Source: CALMEH01 sp964548225 (lineage in GTDB: Bacteria; Acidobacteriota; Blastocatellia; Pyrinomonadales; Pyrinomonadaceae). From it: a stretch of DNA of 42,437 nt. Below the pieces are notes generated by a model. The model was not told the origin of the DNA. It saw only the letters and a list, made by a program, of their open reading frames with translations, and ran no database searches. Every line of letters begins with the position of its first letter. Position 1 is the first letter of the stretch. Shown one piece after another: positions 9,719-17,898 of the stretch. The translations under genes and the position numbers were made by a program. The stretch lies in contig CAZJQP010000036.1 of assembly GCA_964548225.1 (NCBI GenBank), positions 1 to 42,437 of the forward strand. The letters run 5' to 3'.

Positions 9719-10162
9719 ATGATAGGTTTTGAATTAAACGCGACGGGAAGTAACGGCTTTAAGTTTAGCAGTAGTGCTTGGACGGAAGGCAGTATTTGGA
9801 TTAAGCACGCATTCAAAGCCGTGCCGAAAAGTCCGTTAAAAGGGGCGCAGGGATCAATGGTAGATGCGATTGAAGATCAGTTCAAAAAACTCGGACAAAT
9901 AATGTTTTGGAATTACGTTGTCAATTTCGGGATGGATTTGCATCTGACAGTGAAAGGCGATTTCAATTTTATGTATCAGTTTAAAGCCAGCAAACCGGCA
10001 GAGCAAATTTCCCGTGAACTTATGAAAATAATCGCAGAACAAGATGAAGATATGGGCGACCAAGTAACGCTTCATCTGGCTAATTGCTTCAAAAATTTTC
10101 AATTGCACGTCATTACCGGAGATACCAGCAACTTAAAACTGATAGTTGATATAGATTTATAA
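9719..10162 (+). CDS. Conserved-looking cytosolic protein of unknown function
   Basis: I do not recognise this 147-residue protein. It has no signal peptide or transmembrane segment and reads as an alternating beta and alpha small domain, for example LHLTVKGDFNFMYQF and FQLHVITGD. GAGAGG stands about 8 nt before the ATG, one of the better ribosome sites in this region, which supports the start. The permease gene begins 30 nt downstream on the same strand, so they may share a transcript, but nothing in the protein suggests transport. Confidence 0.75.
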   Translation: MIGFELNATGSNGFKFSSSAWTEGSIWIKHAFKAVPKSPLKGAQGSMVDAIEDQFKKLGQIMFWNYVVNFGMDLHLTVKGDFNFMYQFKASKPAEQISRELMKIIAEQDEDMGDQVTLHLANCFKNFQLHVITGDTSNLKLIVDIDL

Positions 10163-10192
10163 ACCGAAAGCAAAAAGTTTCCGCCAAAAAAT

Positions 10193-11518
10193 ATGGAAGA
10201 AAAATTAGTTCGCGGCATTAGCCGTTGGGATTTGACGGCGATTGCGGTCAACACAATTATCGGCACGGGAATTTTTTTGCTTCCGGCAAAAGTTACGGGT
10301 TTAATCGGTAGTTACAGTCTTTTTGCTTTCTTGGCTTGTGCAGTGATTATCGGTCTCATTGTGGTTTGTTTTGCCGAAGTTTCAAGCCGCTTTCAAGCGA
10401 CGGGCGGAATGTATCTCTATGCGAAAGAAGCCTTTGGCGCGGCAGCCGGATTTGAAGTCGGCTGGCTTTATTGGATTGTCCGCGTAACGACTTTTGCTGC
10501 TAATTGCAACGCACTTTTGATTTATCTCGAAATTTTTATGCCGGGCGCAAACGAAGGCTTTTTGCGTGTTGCACTGATTTGCTCAATCGTTTTGCTGATG
10601 ACGATTGTCAATTTTATCGGTGTGCGCGAATCGGCAATTATGACGAATATTTTTACCGTCGGAAAGATTTTGCCGTTACTGATTTTTGCCGCTGTCGGTA
10701 TGTTTTTTATTCAGCCCGCGAATTTCAACTTTGCGGAAACACCCGAATACGGCAAGTTTTCCGAAGCTATACTCGTTTTGATTTATGCCTACGTTGGTTT
10801 TGAAGCCGCAGTGATTCCGGCGGGCGAAACTAAAGAACCGCGTAAAAATGTGCCGTTTGCACTTCTGACCGCGCTCGGTTTTTGCGCTTTGTTGTTTATT
10901 ATTATTCAAATCGTCGCTATCGGAACTTTGCCAGAACTTGCTCAATCAAAAACGCCTTTGGCAGACGCGGCGGGCAAATTTATGGGAAGTTTCGGCGCGT
11001 CTTTTATCGCCGTCGGCGCGCTGATTTCGATTTTGGGAAATTTGAACGGCGGATTTCTCGCGTCTTCGCGCATTCCGTTTGCGATGGCTGAGCAAAAAGA
11101 ATTGCCGCAAGTCTTGGGCAAAACGCACGAAAAATTCAAAACGCCGTATCTTTCGATTTTTCTGACGGCGATTGTAATTTTAATTTGGACAATTCAATCG
11201 TCATTTTTCTCAGCGGTGGCGATTGCGACTATTACACGCTTGATTGTTTATGCAACAACGTGCGCTTCGCTTCCCGTTTTTCGTTATAAAAACAATACAG
11301 AGGAAGCAAAATTTATTGCGCCTTTCGGCATCGTAGCATCGTTGTTGTCATTGGTTTTGATTGTTTGGCTTCTGACACAGGTGGATTTTGCCAAAGAAGG
11401 TCTGGCGATTTTAATTGCGGCAGTAATCGGTTTGATATTGTATTTTGTTTATAAATTTTTCAGCAAAAACAATTTTAATACAAGTCATAAAAACGAGGAA
11501 ACTCAAGCAAATCTATGA
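10193..11518 (+). CDS. APC-family amino acid permease
   Basis: This inner-membrane transporter of the amino acid-polyamine-organocation superfamily has 441 residues and about 12 hydrophobic segments. The N-terminus carries the family signature: a short cytosolic head (GISRWDLTAIAVN), then IIGTGIFLLPAKV in the broken first helix that binds substrate, and a GGMYLYAKEAFG segment before helix 3. The loop VPAGETKEPRKNVPFA matches the conserved stretch after helix 6. Substrate is not deducible. Its stop overlaps the start of the next gene by ATGA (11515-11518), which implies translational coupling to the 17-residue-repeat protein. Confidence 0.92.
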   Translation: MEEKLVRGISRWDLTAIAVNTIIGTGIFLLPAKVTGLIGSYSLFAFLACAVIIGLIVVCFAEVSSRFQATGGMYLYAKEAFGAAAGFEVGWLYWIVRVTTFAANCNALLIYLEIFMPGANEGFLRVALICSIVLLMTIVNFIGVRESAIMTNIFTVGKILPLLIFAAVGMFFIQPANFNFAETPEYGKFSEAILVLIYAYVGFEAAVIPAGETKEPRKNVPFALLTALGFCALLFIIIQIVAIGTLPELAQSKTPLADAAGKFMGSFGASFIAVGALISILGNLNGGFLASSRIPFAMAEQKELPQVLGKTHEKFKTPYLSIFLTAIVILIWTIQSSFFSAVAIATITRLIVYATTCASLPVFRYKNNTEEAKFIAPFGIVASLLSLVLIVWLLTQVDFAKEGLAILIAAVIGLILYFVYKFFSKNNFNTSHKNEETQANL

Positions 11519-11940
11519 AAAAAATAATTTTAGCAATCAGCATTCTTTTAATGTTTTGCGCGGCTTGTTTCGCACAGGAAATTGAAGATTCAAGCCGTCG
11601 AACACTTGGTTATATTTCGGCAAACGGAACGGTTGAAGATTCGAGTCGGCGAACGCTCGGCTATATCAATGCTAACGGCGAAGTCGAAGATTCTTCGCGC
11701 CGGACACTTGGTTATATCTCGAAAAATGGCGAAGTCGAAGACGCAAGCCGCCGAACGCTCGGTTACATAAATTCAAACGGCGAAGTCGAAAACAGCAGTC
11801 GCTCAACGCTTGGTTACATAAATTCAAACGGCGAAGTCGAAGACAGTTCGCGCCGCACAATCGGTTATGCAAAAGGCGTAAAAATCGAACACGCAGCGGC
11901 TTTTTTCTTTTTCTTTTTTAATCGTAACAACGGGCGATAG
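11515..11940 (+). CDS. Secreted protein of six 17-residue repeats (beta-flower-like)
   Basis: A signal peptide ending in ACFAQ is followed by six tandem repeats of exactly 17 residues (residues 24-125, bases 11584-11889) with consensus EDSSRRTLGYINxNGEV. A phenylalanine-rich tail (FFFFFF) follows and the protein ends NRNNGR. Regular repeats with one aromatic GY and one NG turn per copy fit a small closed beta structure. I recall similar DSSGRTIGY repeats in Bacteroidota proteins labelled five-fold beta-flower, but that link is from memory. The gene overlaps the permease stop by 4 bp, so its product is made together with the transporter. A periplasmic partner or sensor role for the permease is only a guess. 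Confidence 0.85.
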   Translation: MKKIILAISILLMFCAACFAQEIEDSSRRTLGYISANGTVEDSSRRTLGYINANGEVEDSSRRTLGYISKNGEVEDASRRTLGYINSNGEVENSSRSTLGYINSNGEVEDSSRRTIGYAKGVKIEHAAAFFFFFFNRNNGR

Positions 11941-11958
11941 CAACCTTTTAAATCAAAT

Positions 11959-12753
11959 ATGAAACTACTAATTACAACAATATTTTTAACAATTTTCAGC
12001 GTAACGATTTCGGCACAAAGCAATGTCGTGCCGATTTTGGATTTGAAAGTCGGCGGACTTCTCGGAGGAGTAAAAAACGGCAAATTTGTTGATGCGAAAA
12101 CAGCCTTCGGTGCAGTCAAAAAAGATCAGGAATATACGATTTACACTTTGGATACGGGAATGTCGCAGGACGATTTGATTTTTAATCTTACCGCACCGGA
12201 TTCACTTTGTGAAGAATTTTATTCTGTTTCGACCGAATATGAAACAAAATTCGGCATCGCCGTTGGCGCGGGCGCGAATTGGAAGGTTTTGCCGCGTGAA
12301 GTTAAACAAATTAGTTTGACAGACAAAACATATCTTGGCATTGTCGGCGGAATTTTGAAAGCGAAAGGTTTGACGAAGGCAAAAGCAAGAATTGAACAAG
12401 CCGTGCGGGTTGACCTTGATGGCGATGGCACTGAGGAAGTTTTGATTTCGGCAACTTCTTATTCGGGAAACCCGCAACCGAGTGCAAAAGCGGGTGATTA
12501 TTCGTTTGTTTTGCTGAGAAAAATCGTTGGCGGCAAAGCACAGAATATTGTAATTTCCGAAGAATATATCAAGAAGAATATTGAATTCGGCGCACCGACA
12601 AAATTTGAAATTTCGGCTGTTGGCGACCTTAACGGCGACGGCAAAATGGAAGTTGTTGTCTATGACGCATATTACGAAGGTAGCGGTGCAACCATTTATG
12701 AATTGAAAGGTAACAAACCGACTAAAGTTTTAGAAGCAGGTTGCGGAGTTTAA
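11959..12753 (+). CDS. Secreted protein with two FG-GAP/EF-hand-like calcium loops
   Basis: This 264-residue protein has a signal peptide ending in TISAQ. Its N-terminal half is unrecognised. The C-terminal half contains two DxDGDG-type loops, VDLDGDGTEEVLISA and GDLNGDGKMEVVVYD, typical of FG-GAP/VCBS or dockerin-like calcium-binding turns at the start of beta strands. The gene follows the repeat protein by 18 bp and ends just before a strong terminator, so it is probably the last gene of the permease transcript. The function is unknown. Confidence 0.82.
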   Translation: MKLLITTIFLTIFSVTISAQSNVVPILDLKVGGLLGGVKNGKFVDAKTAFGAVKKDQEYTIYTLDTGMSQDDLIFNLTAPDSLCEEFYSVSTEYETKFGIAVGAGANWKVLPREVKQISLTDKTYLGIVGGILKAKGLTKAKARIEQAVRVDLDGDGTEEVLISATSYSGNPQPSAKAGDYSFVLLRKIVGGKAQNIVISEEYIKKNIEFGAPTKFEISAVGDLNGDGKMEVVVYDAYYEGSGATIYELKGNKPTKVLEAGCGV

Positions 12754-12767
12754 GAATATTTCCTGTG

Positions 12768-12817
12768 AAAAAAGCGAAATAAACACAGATTTAGATTTGT
12801 GTTTATTTCGCTTTTTT
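12768..12817 (+). terminator. Strong rho-independent terminator (20-bp stem)
   Basis: A perfect 20-bp inverted repeat pairs 12768-12787 with 12798-12817 around a 10-nt loop. The right arm ends CGCTTTTTT and the left arm begins AAAAAAGCG, so it should act in both directions. It closes the 9719-12753 gene run. Confidence 0.92.
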
Positions 12818-12853
12818 CGTTGTAAAAAGATCCTTTTGAAATGTTTTTCACGG

Positions 12854-12909
12854 TTTCCTCACTTTAATTGAATGGCGAGTTTTGCCAGAAAAAATTAAAG
12901 TTGAGGAAA
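12854..12909 (+). promoter_or_regulatory. Hairpin that buries the ribosome binding site of the next gene
   Basis: TTTCCTC plus CTTTAATT (12854-12869) can pair with AATTAAAG plus GAGGAAA (12893-12909), giving 15-16 bp with a small internal bulge and a 23-nt loop. The right arm contains GAGG at 12904-12907, the only ribosome site for the ATG at 12917. If it forms in the mRNA, translation would be blocked until it melts or is opened by a protein or antisense RNA. The structure is read by eye, not folded. Confidence 0.6.
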
Positions 12910-12916
12910 ACTATTG

Positions 12917-14086
12917 ATGAACAAGACACGATGGTTCGTTTTTGCATTTTTGATGATTGTATTTTCGATGAACGCTTTCGGGCAGATTACGATAAAAGTT
13001 CCACCAATTAACCAACCAAAACAAACGCCGACTCCGGTAACAAATACCAATAACGGCAATAATCAAACCAATAATCCGGGCGATTTGCGGAAACCGGAAG
13101 CAACCGATAATCCGGTATTTTTGAAAACGAGTTTAGATGTTCGTTGTGATATTGAAAACCGCTATTGGAAAATGCCGACCGAATCAAATTATACGAGTTG
13201 GATTCCGCAGGTAAAATTCAAAGTTTTTTACAAAGGAAGCACGAAATTACGCTATCTGGCGGAATATTTCACGCCGGACGGAAAACCTTGGTTCAGCGAA
13301 ACTTTGGAAACGAATATGACCGATGCCAATTATCAAACGGTTGACATCAACAGCGGACGAAGCGGCGACCGTTTTACCAATAAATCAACCGCTGCAATCG
13401 GAACTTACGGCGTAAAAATCACTAATCAGCGCGATAATTCCGTAGTTTTCGAGGGCAAATTCAAAGTCAATAAATATAAATACGGCAATAATTTACCGAT
13501 GTTCAAAAATCAATACAGTTTTTATGTCGAACAAGATTGGAATTTGCCGATTGGTTACGTTTGGCTTGATTACAAAGGCGACCCGTATTCGCCGCTCGTG
13601 AAGGTTGGAATGTGGTTTAAAAACGATTTGCGCTCGTCGGATTTTGAAGGAAAACTTTTCTACAACGGACAGGAAATCGCCACGACCGACGATATGGGCG
13701 AAGCGAGCAACAACGACCGACGTTTTCCGAATATTACTGAAAATAAAGAGCTTGCATATTGGCAACGCTGGGATTTTACTTGGTATAAAGCGCGTTTCAA
13801 AGCCGGAAGCGGCGGAATGAATTATCCGAATGCGAAGATGATAAATTCGATGCCGGGCGAATATACAGTGAAAGTCTTCTTTCAAGGAACACAAGTGCGC
13901 GAAGCGAAATTTTCAATCGCCAACGGAAATTTCGTGGACAACGGAATCGGCAAACAAAACAATTTTCACGACCATAAAATCATCATTCCCGTAAAAGTTA
14001 TGGGAACAACCGAAAAATGGAATGCGACTGCTTGGAAGACAGATGCTTTTTACGGAAATCCTTTGACGGGTTTTAATGCGCCGTAA
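12917..14086 (+). CDS. Secreted protein of unknown function with N/T/P-rich linker
   Basis: I do not recognise this 389-residue protein. A signal peptide ending in NAFGQ is followed by a low-complexity linker rich in Pro, Thr, Asn and Gln (about residues 25-60). A globular part follows with many Tyr, Trp and Asn and a beta-rich pattern (FKVFYKGSTKLRYLAEYF, FYVEQDWNLPIGYVWLDY). Two similar halves may exist, since both contain strands ending in EGKF or EGKL. I chose the ATG at 12917, with GAGG 9 nt upstream, over a TTG one codon earlier. A helix sequesters that ribosome site. The gene stands alone between two strong hairpins. Confidence 0.82.
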   Translation: MNKTRWFVFAFLMIVFSMNAFGQITIKVPPINQPKQTPTPVTNTNNGNNQTNNPGDLRKPEATDNPVFLKTSLDVRCDIENRYWKMPTESNYTSWIPQVKFKVFYKGSTKLRYLAEYFTPDGKPWFSETLETNMTDANYQTVDINSGRSGDRFTNKSTAAIGTYGVKITNQRDNSVVFEGKFKVNKYKYGNNLPMFKNQYSFYVEQDWNLPIGYVWLDYKGDPYSPLVKVGMWFKNDLRSSDFEGKLFYNGQEIATTDDMGEASNNDRRFPNITENKELAYWQRWDFTWYKARFKAGSGGMNYPNAKMINSMPGEYTVKVFFQGTQVREAKFSIANGNFVDNGIGKQNNFHDHKIIIPVKVMGTTEKWNATAWKTDAFYGNPLTGFNAP

Positions 14087-14155
14087 AATTCACCACAAAG
14101 GACACAAAGAAAATCAATAAAATTTTTGTGTCCTTTGTGTCTTTGTGGTGAATTT
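14086..14155. repeat. Inverted repeat of CACAAAG type between convergent genes
   Basis: A perfect 15-bp stem, AAATTCACCACAAAG at 14086-14100 with its complement at 14141-14155, encloses further near-tandem ACACAAAGG copies. It lies between the converging secreted protein and coaX, overlaps the coaX stop by two bases, and probably ends both transcripts. The internal tandem ACACAAAGG text is of the kind scattered through many environmental genomes, so this may be a copy of a dispersed repeat. Confidence 0.75.
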
Positions 14156-14897
14156 AAGTTTTTTCATAAATCAGACGAAGCCCCTCAAGCATTAAGTTTT
14201 CGTCAACAATTTCGATAATTTCCGCACTTTCGGCAATTAGCTTGGCATACCCGCCGGTGGCGATGACTTTCGGTTTTTCGCCAAGTTCGTCTGAAATTCT
14301 TTTAATAATTCCTTCGGTCAAACCGACATAACCGTAAAAAACGCCGGATTGAATACAGGAAATAGTCGAATTTCCAATAACTTTTTCGGGTTTTGCGAGT
14401 TCGACGAGCGGCAACTTTGAAGTCCGACGATGCAGAGCGTCTGCCAAAAGATTGATTCCCGCAACGATTATTCCGCCGAGATATTCATTTTTGGAATTTA
14501 CAACTTCGATATTGGTTGCCGTCCCGAAATCGCAGACAATACAAGGCTTACCGTATTTTTCGACAGCCGCAAAAGCCGCAACAATTCTGTCAACACCTAA
14601 GTTTTCAGGCGGAAAATATTTAATCTTCAAACCGAAATCATAAGTCCAATCAACAAAAATCGGCGAAACACCGTAAAACTTTTCGCCCAAATCTTGAAAA
14701 GATTGGTGCAATTCTGGAACAACCGAAGAAATCACGATTGCTGAAATATTCGGCTCGAATTTATCTGAAATCTGTGAATTTATTTCGTCCGCGTGCTGTG
14801 TGCGAACCGTTGGAATTGAAAAGCGGGAAATGAGTTTTTCTTTATCAAACGCGCCGAATTTAATGGAAGAATTACCGATGTCAACTGTTAAAATCAT
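14154..14897 (-). CDS. coaX: Type III pantothenate kinase
   Basis: It phosphorylates pantothenate with ATP, the first step of coenzyme A synthesis, in the cytosol. The CoaX motifs are visible: the phosphate-binding DIGNSSIKFGAF at the N-terminus, PENLGVDRIVAAFAA, the second phosphate motif CDFGTATNIEVV, and GGIIVAGINLLADALHRRTSKLP containing the pantothenate-binding region. The 247-aa length is standard. It is the last gene of a minus-strand run after a VanW-like gene and a small acidic protein. birA, often next to coaX in other genomes, lies 3 kb away on the same strand, beyond the plus-strand 16289-17791 gene. Confidence 0.96.
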   Translation of the reverse strand: MILTVDIGNSSIKFGAFDKEKLISRFSIPTVRTQHADEINSQISDKFEPNISAIVISSVVPELHQSFQDLGEKFYGVSPIFVDWTYDFGLKIKYFPPENLGVDRIVAAFAAVEKYGKPCIVCDFGTATNIEVVNSKNEYLGGIIVAGINLLADALHRRTSKLPLVELAKPEKVIGNSTISCIQSGVFYGYVGLTEGIIKRISDELGEKPKVIATGGYAKLIAESAEIIEIVDENLMLEGLRLIYEKT

Positions 14898-14965
14898 AGT
14901 TTCGAGTTTCGGGTTTCGAGTTTCGGGTTGTAAAACTCGAAACCCGAAACCCGAAACTCGAAACT
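14898..14965. repeat. Heptamer-built hairpin between coaX and the small acidic gene
   Basis: GTTTCGA and GTTTCGG alternate as tandem 7-mers, and the whole unit is then mirrored. A perfect 21-bp stem pairs 14898-14918 with 14945-14965. It begins directly at the coaX start codon and overlaps the stop codon of the upstream gene by two bases, so any transcript through the operon carries it just before coaX. Confidence 0.85.
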
Positions 14966-15308
14966 AACCTTGAAGCGGCAAACCATCATAAACAATTTGC
15001 CAACCGTTAAGTTTGCTTGTGCGAAGGCTTTGCGTGAACCAATCGAGCGCGGCTTCGGGCGTGTCATAGATTTGCACCGAAGGCACGTTTTCACGCGGGT
15101 CAACGCGACAAATTGCACCACCTTGCGATGCGGTTTTGACGCATAACAGGGCGATTAAATTGTTTTTTGAAAGAATTGCCGTTCGGATGTTTATTTCCTC
15201 AAACTCATCAAACTCGTCGGCAAATTCATCAAAATCTTCTTCGTTAAAATCATCGCCGAAATTTTCAAATTCTAAATCTTCCGGCTCAAAGTCAAAATCT
15301 TTTTCCAT
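14964..15308 (-). CDS. Small protein with very acidic N-terminus
   Basis: This 114-residue protein is of unknown function. The first 42 residues are almost entirely Asp, Glu and Phe (for example EEDFDEFADEFDEFEE), giving a strongly negative tail. The rest reads as a small alpha/beta domain (NIRTAILSKNNLIALLCVKT ... AALDWFTQSLRTSKLNGW). It lies 8 bp after the VanW-like gene and upstream of coaX on the same strand. The acidic tail could be a binding or solubility element. The ATG has no clear ribosome site, as is common here. Confidence 0.78.
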   Translation of the reverse strand: MEKDFDFEPEDLEFENFGDDFNEEDFDEFADEFDEFEEINIRTAILSKNNLIALLCVKTASQGGAICRVDPRENVPSVQIYDTPEAALDWFTQSLRTSKLNGWQIVYDGLPLQG

Positions 15309-15316
15309 AATGCTTT

Positions 15317-16135
15317 TTACAAGTTACACTCTTGCGGCACAAAGTTCAATTCATATTTTACTTCGGCGAAATTTTTGACCAGAATTTCTTCGCTCAATTT
15401 ATTACCTGTTTGGCGGTCAATAAGTTCCCGCCAAATTTCATTTTGCCGATAATTCTTGCCGTCTTTTTGCACGAAACGATGATTTTTTTCAAAAACGTGA
15501 AAACTGTTCGGCAATTCGGTTTCGCAAAGCAATTGTCCTTTCAAATGTTGATCGGAAACACGAACGCGAAATTGAAAAGTATGCTCGGTCGGATTATAAA
15601 ATCGCAAATCAATATAATTATAAAAAACGCTCGCGCCGCTTCCGAAAGGCAGAGCGCGGCGGTCGTCAGGAAAAGCGTCGAAACTGTGATGATGACGTTC
15701 GGCAATCTCAAGCGGCGAATGAAAAGCCATCCACAAAAGTAAATTTGCAAGCTGGCACAAACCTCCGCCAATGCCTGTTTTTATTTCGCCGCGTGAAAGT
15801 TGCAAACCTTCGAGATAACCTTTTTCGGCGGTTGTTTTACCGATTCGCCGCCAAAATGAAAAAGTTTCGCCCGGACGAATCAAAAGTCCGTCAATCGGCT
15901 GACGCGCAATTTCGAGATTCGTAACTTTATTTTCCTGCAAACGCATATCAAGCGAGCCGAGTTTGCGTCGAAGCAGAGATTGATGGTTTTTAATGCAGAC
16001 GGGAAGTGAGTCATTTTGTTGTGTTTCGGCAAATTTGGACAAACTTTTTATGTCTGAAAGCGAACGAAAAAGCCGCAATTGCCAAACCCGCGTATGATAA
16101 ATTATCGGATGAATTTCGGAAATTCTTTTTCTCAT
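15317..16135 (-). CDS. VanW family protein
   Basis: VanW proteins accompany some glycopeptide-resistance clusters but are mostly found outside them, and their activity is not established. The family core is clear: PGETFSFWRRIGKTTAEKGY, then GEIKTGIGGGLCQLANLL, and ERHHHSFDAFPD followed by the LPFGSGASVFYNYIDLRFYN segment. I placed the start at MRKRISEIHP (16135), which matches how related proteins begin; an in-frame TTG at 16168 would add 11 residues. There is no signal peptide. It is first in the run leading to coaX. No van resistance genes are nearby, so antibiotic resistance should not be inferred. Confidence 0.88.
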   Translation of the reverse strand: MRKRISEIHPIIYHTRVWQLRLFRSLSDIKSLSKFAETQQNDSLPVCIKNHQSLLRRKLGSLDMRLQENKVTNLEIARQPIDGLLIRPGETFSFWRRIGKTTAEKGYLEGLQLSRGEIKTGIGGGLCQLANLLLWMAFHSPLEIAERHHHSFDAFPDDRRALPFGSGASVFYNYIDLRFYNPTEHTFQFRVRVSDQHLKGQLLCETELPNSFHVFEKNHRFVQKDGKNYRQNEIWRELIDRQTGNKLSEEILVKNFAEVKYELNFVPQECNL

Positions 16136-16288
16136 AAAATTGTTGAACGCCCATAAAAATATAACCAAAATCCGTTTTTAATCAAATGAAAAAATTGCTT
16201 TTGTGCGCGAATTAATATAACTTAAAGTTTAAGTCCAAATCTTTCAGCCCCAATCATTTAATAAAAAGTTTTTTTTGGAGTAATTTAT

Positions 16289-17791
16289 ATGAAATTTGTT
16301 TTATTTTCTGTTTTGGCGATTCTTGTAATGTCATTGGTCAGTATTTTTGAAACGCGAGCGCAAAGCGATTTGGTTTCAACAAACATTGTTATCAACGAAG
16401 TCTATGGCGGAGCAGGTTGCACGACAGCCGGATGTTCAGCGTATAACCGCGATTTTATCGAGTTAAAAAATATCAGTGCAAATCCGGTTGATGTTACGGG
16501 TTGGTCGGTGCAATATGCCAGCGGGACGAGCGCGAACCCGACTTGGACAGTAACAGCTTTGACCGGAACTATTGCGCCCGGCGCAATTTATCTTATCGGG
16601 CAAGCCACGGGCGCGGCTGGAACGGGCGTTTTAACTTTGCCGAATCCAAATGCCAGCGGCACAATTGCAATGAGCGCGACTACCGGAAAAGTTGCGCTTG
16701 TCAATAATTCAACAGCGATTACTGCCGGAACTATCTGCCCGATTCCGAATGCAACAATTATTGATTTTGTTGGTTATGGCGCACAATCGGCATCAACATT
16801 ATGTTTTGAAGGTGCGGGTGCAACGCCTGCGCCAAGCACTTCAAATTCCGTGGCGCGAAATGCGAGTGGCACGGATACCGACAATAATTCGACGGATTTC
16901 ACGGCAGGCGCACCAACTCCGCAAGGTGCGGCGGTTGCCTCAAACGCTTCAAAAAATCTTTTCGATTTTGACGGTGATTCAAAAACCGACATCGGAATTT
17001 TCCGCCCTGCGCCGGGCGAATGGTGGTATCAGCGAAGTTCAAATGGTTCGACTCTTGCCGCGCAATTCGGTTCGTCAACCGATAAACCCGTTCCGGCTGA
17101 TTTTACGGGCGACAACAAATCCGATTTCGCAATTTTCCGACCAACATCGGGCGAATGGTTTATTTTACGAAGCGAAGATTCGACATTTTTTGCTTTTCCG
17201 TTCGGCACCGGCACGGATACGCCTGTTCCGAATGATTATGACGGCGACGGCAAAGCGGATGCCGCAGTTTTTCGTTCTTCAACTTTGACTTGGTTTATCA
17301 ATAAGTCATCAGGCGGCACAGACATTATCGGGTTCGGGACAACGGGTGATAAACCTGTTCCCGCCGATTACGATGGCGACGCAAAAGCAGATGTTGCTAT
17401 TTTCCGACCGAATGGCGCAAACGGCGCGGAATGGTGGATTCGCCGAAGCACAACCGCTACGGTTTTCGCCGTTACGTTTGGCGTTGCAACGGATAAAGCT
17501 GTTGTTGGTGATTACACCGGCGACGGTAAAGCCGACAACGCGGTTTGGCGACCTTCAAACGGTAATTGGTTTATTTTGCGAAGTGAAGATTTTTCGTTTT
17601 TTGCTTTTCCGTTTGGTGCAAATGGCGACACGCCTGTTCCGGGAGATTATGATGGCGATGGTAAAACTGATGCGGCGGTTTTTCGTTCTTCGAGTTTTAC
17701 TTGGTTTATTCAACGCTCGACTGCCGGAACGCTTATTCAACCATTCGGCGTTACGGGCGATTTGCCGATTCCGAGTGTTTTTGTCCCTTAA
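16289..17791 (+). CDS. Secreted lamin-tail-domain protein with FG-GAP/VCBS repeats
   Basis: After a signal peptide (ending about ETRAQ) residues 32-190 form a lamin-tail (LTD) domain, recognisable from IVINEVYGGAGCTT, RDFIELKNIS and VDVTGWSVQYASG. A short linker leads to about six repeats of roughly 45 residues, each with a DGDGKxD-type calcium loop followed by AIFRP or AVFRSS and a Trp-rich strand (GEWWYQRSSNG, TWFINKSSGG). These likely form a beta-propeller on the outside of the cell. GGAG stands 10 nt before the ATG. The gene is a single plus-strand unit amid minus-strand cofactor genes. The function is likely surface or matrix binding; no enzyme motif is seen. Confidence 0.9.
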   Translation: MKFVLFSVLAILVMSLVSIFETRAQSDLVSTNIVINEVYGGAGCTTAGCSAYNRDFIELKNISANPVDVTGWSVQYASGTSANPTWTVTALTGTIAPGAIYLIGQATGAAGTGVLTLPNPNASGTIAMSATTGKVALVNNSTAITAGTICPIPNATIIDFVGYGAQSASTLCFEGAGATPAPSTSNSVARNASGTDTDNNSTDFTAGAPTPQGAAVASNASKNLFDFDGDSKTDIGIFRPAPGEWWYQRSSNGSTLAAQFGSSTDKPVPADFTGDNKSDFAIFRPTSGEWFILRSEDSTFFAFPFGTGTDTPVPNDYDGDGKADAAVFRSSTLTWFINKSSGGTDIIGFGTTGDKPVPADYDGDAKADVAIFRPNGANGAEWWIRRSTTATVFAVTFGVATDKAVVGDYTGDGKADNAVWRPSNGNWFILRSEDFSFFAFPFGANGDTPVPGDYDGDGKTDAAVFRSSSFTWFIQRSTAGTLIQPFGVTGDLPIPSVFVP

Positions 17792-17810
17792 ATTGGTTAG
17801 AAAATAGGAC

Positions 17811-17892
17811 ACGGGTTTGACGAATACGACTGATTTTTGCGGATTATTTTAAAAGTTCATCCGTTTTATTCAATCGTATTCGTTGAAACCGT
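17811..17892. repeat. 19-bp imperfect inverted repeat between convergent genes
   Basis: ACGGGTTTGACGAATACGA at 17811-17829 pairs with TCGTATTCGTTGAAACCGT at 17874-17892 with two mismatches, and T7 follows. It lies between the FG-GAP gene and birA, which converge, and could end transcription in both directions. Confidence 0.7.
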
Positions 17893-17898
17893 ATTTTT

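Noticed and set aside
15317..16135. Vancomycin resistance gene
   Set aside because: VanW homology alone does not indicate resistance; no vanHAX or VanRS genes are present.
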